This document shows, one piece after another, positions 5,954 to 10,731 of a stretch of DNA of 10,731 nt (position 1 is the stretch's first letter; every line of letters begins with the position of its first letter). The translations under genes and the position numbers were made by a program. The stretch lies in NCBI GenBank assembly GCA_030830595.1, contig JAURMS010000215.1:1-10731 (forward strand), read 5' to 3'. The stretch comes from Gammaproteobacteria bacterium (lineage in GTDB: Bacteria; Pseudomonadota; Gammaproteobacteria; Steroidobacterales; Steroidobacteraceae). The notes under the pieces are model-generated. The model was given only the letters and a program-made list of their open reading frames with translations. It was not told the origin of the DNA and searched no databases.

Positions 5954-7273
5954 TCACTCCCCTCGTTTGGATCCTTGTCCCGCGTTGGCAATTTTTCGAT
6001 AGTGCGGCAGGCCCCACAAGAATAGCCCGATCGCCGGCAGCGCCGCGAGGGTTCCCACCAGTGCGACTGACCGGCCTACCGCGAGGTCGTCGGCAAATAG
6101 AAAATCGGTGGTCATGGCCACCAGGGTCGGGCCTGCGCCCAGCCCCACCAGGTTGAGCAGGAACAGGTAAATGGCCGAGGCGGTCGCCCGCATCCCGGTC
6201 GGCGTGATGACCTGGATGGCGGCCGCGGCCGCACCGAAGGGCAGGGTGGTGGCAAATACCAAACCTGCATAGAGACCCAGGGTCAGGGTGGCATTGGGCA
6301 TCAGCGTGCAAGCGGCCGCCAGTGGCAGCGACAGGCAGGCGCTGAGCAGCCCGACCTTCAGGGCTCCGTCCCCGGGACCACGTGAATCCAGGCGATCCGT
6401 CAGCAGCCCCCCGGCCATTACGCCGGCGGAGCCCATGACGAGAAGGGCCATGCCGACTCCGAAGGCGGCATCAGCGGTGGCAAGACCGTGATTCCGGATC
6501 AGGTGAGTAGGCATCCATGCCAGCGTGGCATTGAAGACCAGGCCGATCAGGGTGAAGCCCACAAGGTGGGTGGCATAGGCTTGCCAGTGCTGCCGCATGT
6601 GACCGAGGCAGGCTGCCAACCGGGACGATAATCCATCCGTGCTGGCCTCCACACGCCGCGCCGGTTCGGCAAGGGTCAGCACCCACAGGGCTACCAGCAG
6701 GCCCGGCAGGCCGACGATGAAGAACACCAGTTGCCAGTTGCGAACCTCGCCGAGCACGGGGAGATGCACCGCACCAGCCTGCGCGACTGCGGCAATCACT
6801 GCCCCGCCGATCAGGAAGGCCAGGCCCGCGCCGGCGAAGGCGCCTACGTTATAGATGCCAAGCGCCCGGCCCAGTCGTTCCCGGGGAAAGAGGTCGGCGA
6901 TCATGGAATACGCTGCCGGCGACAGGGCTGCCTCGCCTACGCCAACGGCGACCCGGGCCAGGAACAACTGGGCAAAGGAACGCGTGAGTCCGCAGACGGC
7001 GGTGGCCAGGCTCCAGACCGCAATGCCCGCCGCGATGATATTGCGGCGGTTCAGGCGATCCGCCAGCAGCGCAATGGGGATGCCGAGCGTCGTATAGAAG
7101 ATCGCGAATGCAAGGCCGTGCAGCAGGCTCAGCTGGGTATCGCTGATGCCAAGATCGGCCCGGATGGGGGCCACCAGCAGAGCAAGGATGGTGCGATCGA
7201 TGAACGACAGGACATAGGCGACCGTCAACACGCCGACGGCGTAATAACTCATCCCCAGGCCGCGAGGCTTCAC
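5954..7273 (-). CDS. MFS transporter, Spinster-like
   Basis: A 439-aa major facilitator with about twelve hydrophobic segments, probably a proton-coupled carrier of an organic anion or lipid-like molecule across the inner membrane. Family-typical elements: TM1 with FIDRTILALLVAPIRADLGISD (split here by residues 24-45), LLHGLAFAIFYTTLGIPIALLADR with the cytoplasmic motif ADRLNRRN (71-78), and TM4-5 with GVGEAALSPAAYSMIADLFP followed by RERLGRALG (E114 conserved). These are characteristic of bacterial Spinster-like MFS proteins, often found beside catabolic genes. The GTG start at 7273 overlaps the upstream amidohydrolase stop by 4 nt (GTGA) without a good Shine-Dalgarno sequence, implying coupled translation; an ATG at 7252 (MSYYAVG) is an alternative. 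The S9 peptidase starts 2 nt after its stop. Family is firm, substrate unknown. Confidence 0.88.
   Translation of the reverse strand: MKPRGLGMSYYAVGVLTVAYVLSFIDRTILALLVAPIRADLGISDTQLSLLHGLAFAIFYTTLGIPIALLADRLNRRNIIAAGIAVWSLATAVCGLTRSFAQLFLARVAVGVGEAALSPAAYSMIADLFPRERLGRALGIYNVGAFAGAGLAFLIGGAVIAAVAQAGAVHLPVLGEVRNWQLVFFIVGLPGLLVALWVLTLAEPARRVEASTDGLSSRLAACLGHMRQHWQAYATHLVGFTLIGLVFNATLAWMPTHLIRNHGLATADAAFGVGMALLVMGSAGVMAGGLLTDRLDSRGPGDGALKVGLLSACLSLPLAAACTLMPNATLTLGLYAGLVFATTLPFGAAAAAIQVITPTGMRATASAIYLFLLNLVGLGAGPTLVAMTTDFLFADDLAVGRSVALVGTLAALPAIGLFLWGLPHYRKIANAGQGSKRGE
5957..5964 (-). promoter_or_regulatory. Shine-Dalgarno sequence deciding the S9 peptidase start
   Basis: GAGGGGAG on the minus strand sits 5 nt before the ATG at 5951, within the last codons of the MFS gene. 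It argues for translation starting at 5951 and against an N-terminal extension running to 6311. Confidence 0.75.
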
Positions 7274-8154
7274 TTGCGTGTGCGCTGGCTGGTTGGGCGT
7301 GGCAGCCGCGTGAACACCTTGAGTGCGTTCTCGCGCATCATCGCCCGGTGGGCCTCGGGACGCATGCCCAGCTCGGCCACTTCCCGGACGGCCCGCTCGG
7401 GATCGATCACCGGCCAGTCCGTGCCGAACAGGACCTTGTGGCTGCCGTAGCTGTTGGCGTAGTGGACGAACTGCTTCGGCCAGTGCCGGGGCGCGTAGGC
7501 GTCGCCGGCGAGGTAGATGTTCTCGTGCTTCCAGGCCATCGAGATAGCCTCATCGGTCCAGGGCACGCCGATGTGGATGCCGATGAGTGACAGCTCCGGG
7601 AAATCGATGGCAACGGGATCCAGGGTGATCGGCTTGCCGACACTCGGGAGGCGGCGCTTGCGCGAGTACACCAGGTTGTGGCCGATCTGCATCATGATGG
7701 GGATGCCCAGCTCGGCGCAGCGCGCGTAGTACGGGTAGTACTTGGCGTGGTCAGGCGGCAGGCCAAACCAATGCGGGTACAGATGGGCGCCCACGAAACC
7801 CATGTTATTGACCGCCTCGTCCAGCTCCTTAAGTCCGGCAATGCCGCGGAACGGGTCTACGCCGGCGAGCCCCGAGAAGCGATCCGGGTAGCGTTGGCAA
7901 ACCTTATAAACGCGCTGATAGGGAATCTCGAAGGAACCCGCTACGTTCAGGTCGCCGGCGCGGACGGCGATCAGCAGCGAGCGCTCAATGCCGGCCCGGT
8001 CCATGCGGCGCAGGTAGTCGCTGACCGGCACGCCCCCCCACAGTCGGCGATCCATCCGCACCTGCCGTTTGAAGGTGTTATCGAGTCCGGTCTGCCCTTT
8101 GCGGACGGCGATCGGATCGTAGAGGTTGCAGACGATGTCGATGTAACCGGTCAT
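7270..8154 (-). CDS. Amidohydrolase-2 family (TIM-barrel) protein with atypical N-terminal metal motif
   Basis: A 294-aa protein resembling the amidohydrolase-2 family (ACMSD/gamma-resorcylate decarboxylase-like metal-dependent hydrolases and decarboxylases). Seen: KVCQRYPDRFSGLAGVDP (84-101), GFVGAHLYPH (119-128), PIMMQIGHN (H159), LSLIGIHIGVPWTDEAI (H194), NIYLAGDAYAPRHWP and VLFGTDWPVIDPERAV (D246), then RENALKVF at the usual C-terminal helix. The N-terminal strand, where relatives carry HxH or a similar metal motif, reads YIDIVCNLYDP, so both histidines are absent. The ATG at 8154 is preferred because AGAGGGG lies 7 nt upstream; the frame extends further but into the opposite gene. It is first in a three-gene operon with the MFS carrier and S9 peptidase. 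It may be a metal-dependent decarboxylase or C-C hydrolase using fewer ligands; the substrate is unknown. Confidence 0.82.
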   Translation of the reverse strand: MTGYIDIVCNLYDPIAVRKGQTGLDNTFKRQVRMDRRLWGGVPVSDYLRRMDRAGIERSLLIAVRAGDLNVAGSFEIPYQRVYKVCQRYPDRFSGLAGVDPFRGIAGLKELDEAVNNMGFVGAHLYPHWFGLPPDHAKYYPYYARCAELGIPIMMQIGHNLVYSRKRRLPSVGKPITLDPVAIDFPELSLIGIHIGVPWTDEAISMAWKHENIYLAGDAYAPRHWPKQFVHYANSYGSHKVLFGTDWPVIDPERAVREVAELGMRPEAHRAMMRENALKVFTRLPRPTSQRTRK

Positions 8155-8185
8155 GAACTTTCCCCTCTCACGGACCGAGCGCACT
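8155..8185. promoter_or_regulatory. 31-bp divergent gap between amidohydrolase operon and acyl-CoA synthetase
   Basis: The gap carries the minus-strand ribosome-binding site (AGAGGGG, 8162-8168) and a weak plus-strand one (GGACCGAG region). There is no room for two promoters, so any -10/-35 elements must lie inside the 5' coding sequence of the opposite gene. I saw no convincing sigma70 elements on either strand. Confidence 0.5.
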
Positions 8186-9727
8186 ATGCCAGACTTGGAT
8201 GTCATGACGCACACCCACTGGCCGCTGCTCATCTCTTCTGGCCTGCGCACCTCGGCCGCCCGAACGCCCACCAAGCGGGCGCTGCGCTGCGAGGGTCGCT
8301 CACTGACCTACGCCGAGCTGGCTTTGCGATCCGCCAGGGTGACGGGCGCGGCATTCGGTGCCGGCCTCTGCAAGGGCGACCGGGTGGTCTTGCTCGCCCC
8401 GAATTGCCTTGAGTATCCGGAGCTGATGTGCGGCCTGACTGATGCGGGACTCATCGTGGCCACGCTCAGCCCCCGCCTCTCTGAAAGGGAGGTCCGGGAG
8501 GCCTGCCAGGATTGCGGCGCGCGCTGGATCATTGCACATCCTGCGGCTGCGGCCAGCGTGCCGGCCTCGGGGACGGTCGAAAGGGTGTTGTGGCTCGGCG
8601 AGGAATACGAGTCGTGGATAGCGGAAGCAGACGCGCGTGGTCCCCTGGAGGATCTTGGTGAGCGCGACCCCTTCACCCTGGTCTACAGCTCCGGGACCAC
8701 GGGCAAACCCAAGGGGATCGTCATCTCCCATCGGTCCCGTGTCCTGACTTTTCACGGCATGGCGATGGAATACGGTTGTTACGGACCCGCCGACTTGCAA
8801 TTAGGCATCGCGCCCATGTCCCATGGAGCAGGCTTTGCCTTCATCATGGCCTCGCTGTTTTTCGGTGGGGAAGTCGAGGTGCTGCCACGCTTCGAGCCGG
8901 AACTGGTGCTGTCCAGGCTGGCGGCCGAGTCCTTCACCGGGGTCTTCATGGTGCCGGCCCATTTTCACGCCATTTTTGCGCTGGAGCCAGCCGTTCTCGA
9001 TCGTTATCGGGGCCGTTTCACCGCCTTGAGGACCATCATGTCCAACGCCTCGGCGCTGCCGCAGGCGACCAAGGCTCGCATCGTCGAATACTGGGGTGAG
9101 GGCCTGCTGCACGAGACCTACGGGTCTACCGAGGCCGGCATCGTGACCAACCTCCGGCCCCCCGACCAACTGCGGAGAATCCAGAGTGTGGGCATGCCCT
9201 TTGCGCTCAACGAGGTGCGCCTGCTGGACGAAGAAGGCAGGCAAGTTGCGCCGGGCGAGGTGGGGGAACTCTTCTCGCGCTCGCCCTACCTGTTCGACGG
9301 TTACTTCGGCAAGCAGGAGGAGACCTCTGCTGCCATGCGGGATGGCTGGGTCACGGCCGGCGACCTGGCTCGACGCGACGAAGACGGCTATCTCTACATC
9401 GTGGATCGCAAGAAGGACATGGTCATCAGCGGAGGCTTCAACGTGTATCCCCGGGAGATCGAGGAACAGTTGGTGACTCACCCATATGTAGCGGAGGCGG
9501 CGGTCGTGGGTGTGCCCGATGATCACTGGGGCGAGCGGTTGGTGGCCTTCATCGTCGTGAGGCGGGGCGCCGAATTCAGTGAGGAGATCCTGCAAGCCTT
9601 CTGCAGGCAGCAGCTTGCCGGTTACAAGGTACCGAAGCAGTATCTGGCCATAGAAGCCCTGCCACGTAACGCCGGTGGCAAGGTATTGAAGAACGAGTTA
9701 CGGCACTCGCTGAAGGGGGCCGGTTAG
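8186..9727 (+). CDS. Acyl-CoA synthetase / class I adenylate-forming ligase
   Basis: A 513-aa AMP-forming ligase that would activate a carboxylic acid as acyl-AMP and then as the CoA thioester. All core motifs are present: the P-loop YSSGTTGKPKG (167-177), PMSHGAGF near 210, the adenine-binding block HETYGSTEAG (309-318), the hinge and ribose-binding stretch TAGDLARRDEDGYLYIVDR (D393) with KKDMVISGGFNVYP, and catalytic lysine K499 in PRNAGGKVLKNELR. The C-terminal VVGVPDDHWGERLVAF block is typical of medium/long-chain or aromatic acyl-CoA synthetases. No signal peptide or carrier domain is seen, so it is cytosolic. The ATG at 8186 is chosen because 8153 would overlap the divergent start codon and 8204 is also possible; all have weak ribosome-binding sites. 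It diverges from the amidohydrolase operon and overlaps the SnoaL-like gene end by 30 nt. Substrate unknown. Confidence 0.9.
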   Translation: MPDLDVMTHTHWPLLISSGLRTSAARTPTKRALRCEGRSLTYAELALRSARVTGAAFGAGLCKGDRVVLLAPNCLEYPELMCGLTDAGLIVATLSPRLSEREVREACQDCGARWIIAHPAAAASVPASGTVERVLWLGEEYESWIAEADARGPLEDLGERDPFTLVYSSGTTGKPKGIVISHRSRVLTFHGMAMEYGCYGPADLQLGIAPMSHGAGFAFIMASLFFGGEVEVLPRFEPELVLSRLAAESFTGVFMVPAHFHAIFALEPAVLDRYRGRFTALRTIMSNASALPQATKARIVEYWGEGLLHETYGSTEAGIVTNLRPPDQLRRIQSVGMPFALNEVRLLDEEGRQVAPGEVGELFSRSPYLFDGYFGKQEETSAAMRDGWVTAGDLARRDEDGYLYIVDRKKDMVISGGFNVYPREIEEQLVTHPYVAEAAVVGVPDDHWGERLVAFIVVRRGAEFSEEILQAFCRQQLAGYKVPKQYLAIEALPRNAGGKVLKNELRHSLKGAG

Positions 9728-10183
9728 CGTCCGCTGCGGCCACAGCAGGTGGATGCGGATGCGGCTGAACAGCCAACGGCCCTCAACCTTCCGGTAGTCA
9801 TCCTCGTAGATGGCCGTGTACAGCAGCGGGTTGGTCTCGCCCCCGGCGGTGACGGCGGGTGTGCCGGGTTGCTGTCGGTGGAGCAGGTCGAGCAGGTACC
9901 AGCGGCCCCGTGCGGTGTCGGTCCCGGTCAGGGTGATCAGCGGGTTGGTGACCAAGTGGATCACCTCGAAGGGCCCGCCATAGGTGGCCATCACCTGGCG
10001 ATAGTTGGCGGCGATGGTCTCGCGTCCCACCCAGTCGCCACCAAATTCCCTGCCGAACTCGCAGACCGCGTCCTCGGCAAAAAGCGTGGCCAATTGGTCG
10101 TAGTCCTGCCCGTCGATACAGGCAGAGTAGCGGTAGCGAAGTTCCCGGATGGATTCCTTCTCGAGGAATTCATGCAGTTCCAT
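9698..10183 (-). CDS. SnoaL-like / NTF2-fold protein
   Basis: A 161-aa protein of the NTF2-like superfamily (SnoaL-like domain), small cone-shaped alpha+beta barrels acting as isomerases, cyclases, dehydratases or ring-hydroxylase beta-subunit relatives. The opening SIRELRYRYSACIDGQDYDQLATLFAEDAV (residues 11-40, described in parts) is the classic first-helix block: REL.YRY, a D..D..L element and LFAEDAV. Next come GRETIAANYRQVMATYG, HLVTNPLITLTGTDTARGRWYLL, and the C-terminal strand pair YEDDYRKVEGRWLFSRIRI, all matching family positions. No catalytic pair can be assigned with confidence. The ATG at 10183 has only a G-run as ribosome-binding site, but any upstream extension would run antisense through the EthD-like gene. 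It converges on the acyl-CoA synthetase (30-nt overlap) and diverges from the EthD-like gene, fitting a catabolic locus. Confidence 0.83.
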   Translation of the reverse strand: MELHEFLEKESIRELRYRYSACIDGQDYDQLATLFAEDAVCEFGREFGGDWVGRETIAANYRQVMATYGGPFEVIHLVTNPLITLTGTDTARGRWYLLDLLHRQQPGTPAVTAGGETNPLLYTAIYEDDYRKVEGRWLFSRIRIHLLWPQRTLTGPLQRVP

Positions 10184-10213
10184 GGTACCCCCGGATTCGG
10201 TTAACGTAGCTCG
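10184..10213. promoter_or_regulatory. 30-bp divergent gap between SnoaL-like and EthD-like genes
   Basis: The gap contains GGTACC (10184-10189) and GTTAAC (10200-10205) palindromes. TAACGT at 10202-10207 lies at -12 to -7 relative to the plus-strand ATG, which is where a -10 box (TANNNT form) would sit for a leaderless mRNA. No Shine-Dalgarno sequence precedes that ATG. Speculative. Confidence 0.3.
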
Positions 10214-10731
10214 ATGATCAAGACCTATGCCTTCATCGTCAAGAAAGCCGGGCTCAGCGACGAGCAGTTCCACGCCCACTGGCGTGATCCCCACGGGGTC
10301 ATGACCACTCGTATCCCGCACTTCGTGCGCTACCTCCAGAACCACGGGGTGGGGCCGGACTGCCGCCTGCCTCCCTTCCCGGCCGTCCCTTTTCGCGGGG
10401 TGCCGGTGATCTGGACCCGCGGCCTGGAGGACCTGGCGGCCGCAGCCGAACATCCCGACTGGCCACCCTTGGCCGAAGACGGTGGATTGTTCTATGAGGT
10501 CGACCAACTGGCCTTCGTGCCCTGTCGGGAAACTGCCGAGCACGGCGGCGACCCCGGGCCTGGTCCGCACACCAAGGCCATGGTGTTCGTGCGCGGCGCG
10601 GACTCGATTGATGATGCGGCGCTCCTGAACGAGTTGATTGCGGCGTGGCCCGTGGTGGCCTGGGCGGGAGCGGCCCGTCCGGTGCCTGAGGCCAATCCGC
10701 CGCCGGGGCCGTTCTTCGACCTCGCGCTCGA
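10214..10731 (+). CDS. EthD-domain protein, N-terminal part (3' end outside window)
   Basis: The frame opens at ATG 10214 and runs without a stop to the right edge (172 codons visible); a TAA at 10202-10204 blocks any upstream extension. The N-terminus MIKTYAFIVKKAGLSDEQFHAHW, followed by DPHGVMTTRIPHFVRYLQNH (segments at residues 1-43), is the hallmark of the EthD domain: a small ferredoxin-like dimeric alpha+beta barrel with 'K..f..r..glS.eeF..hw...H' and 'rYvqnh'. A later segment (HTKAMVFVRGADSIDDAALLNE, about 121-142) may begin a second such module, making a two-domain protein. EthD proteins are associated with ether or aromatic degradation and polyketide-type cyclisation; the precise role is usually unknown. 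It diverges from the SnoaL-like gene by 30 bp and lacks a clear ribosome-binding site. Confidence 0.78.
   Translation, partial: MIKTYAFIVKKAGLSDEQFHAHWRDPHGVMTTRIPHFVRYLQNHGVGPDCRLPPFPAVPFRGVPVIWTRGLEDLAAAAEHPDWPPLAEDGGLFYEVDQLAFVPCRETAEHGGDPGPGPHTKAMVFVRGADSIDDAALLNELIAAWPVVAWAGAARPVPEANPPPGPFFDLAL

Noticed and set aside
5952..6311. N-terminal extension of the S9 peptidase by 120 codons
   Set aside because: The extension is out-of-frame MFS coding sequence. The ATG at 5951 gives a signal peptide and has GAGGGGAG at 5 nt.
6731..7450. Plus-strand open frame of 239 codons across the MFS and amidohydrolase genes
   Set aside because: It is antisense to two well-supported genes, crosses their junction and resembles no protein family.
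8153..8185. Use of ATG 8153 as the acyl-CoA synthetase start
   Set aside because: It overlaps the divergent start codon, lacks a ribosome-binding site and adds residues outside the conserved domain; kept only as an alternative.
9660..9680. TGCCAC/GTGGCA inverted repeat as a terminator for the SnoaL-like gene
   Set aside because: It falls within codons for the conserved PRNAGGK motif of the ligase, the loop is nine bases and no T-run follows.
10184..10570. Extension of the SnoaL-like gene by 129 codons
   Set aside because: It would be antisense to the EthD-like gene, and the SnoaL block begins within a dozen residues of the ATG at 10183.

Overview
The window is a dense, high-GC bacterial segment. 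Its genes abut or overlap and no RNA genes, CRISPR arrays or transposases are visible. The gene families point to a Gram-negative proteobacterium, perhaps a metabolically versatile gammaproteobacterium: a RarD-type DMT transporter, two signal-peptide-bearing hydrolases, a Spinster-like MFS carrier, an acyl-CoA synthetase, and SnoaL-like and EthD-like proteins. This placement is an inference from gene types and composition; no taxonomic marker gene is present.

Layout, left to right. (1) 1-241: the 3' end of a sulfotransferase-like gene, clearly AT-richer (about 49% GC by hand count) than the 65-75% GC sequence that follows. (2) 325-2108, minus strand: a two-gene unit encoding an unrecognised small secreted protein followed by a secreted M20 (HipO/IAA-amino-acid-hydrolase-like) peptidase, with overlapping ends. 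(3) 2109-2246: a divergent control region with four TGAAC/TGAAT motifs spaced exactly 11 bp apart, upstream of a candidate -10 box. (4) 2247-4087, plus strand: an ATP-grasp ligase-like enzyme coupled by a GTGA stop/start overlap to a RarD-like transporter. (5) 3999-8154, minus strand: a three-gene operon read as amidohydrolase-2-family protein, Spinster-like MFS transporter and secreted S9 prolyl-oligopeptidase-type peptidase. Its last gene overlaps the RarD-like gene tail to tail by 89 nt. (6) 8186-9727, plus strand: an acyl-CoA synthetase/AMP ligase diverging from that operon across only about 31 bp. (7) 9698-10183, minus strand: a SnoaL/NTF2-like protein, convergent and overlapping with the ligase. 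(8) 10214 to the end, plus strand: the first 172 codons of a protein with one clear and perhaps a second EthD-like segment, diverging from the SnoaL-like gene across 30 bp.

How the genes may work together. The right half (amidohydrolase-2, MFS, S9, CoA ligase, SnoaL-like, EthD-like) looks like a catabolic or biotransformation locus for an organic acid, aromatic, terpenoid or steroid-like compound: import by the MFS, activation to a CoA thioester, and processing by small alpha+beta-barrel enzymes and a TIM-barrel hydrolase or decarboxylase. The substrate cannot be read from the sequence. The left half is an amide-centred pair of units: an ATP-dependent ligase coupled to a transporter, opposite a secreted amide hydrolase. 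The best leads are the 11-bp iterated motif, the ATP-grasp/RarD pair, and the amidohydrolase-2 protein that lacks the usual N-terminal HxH metal motif.
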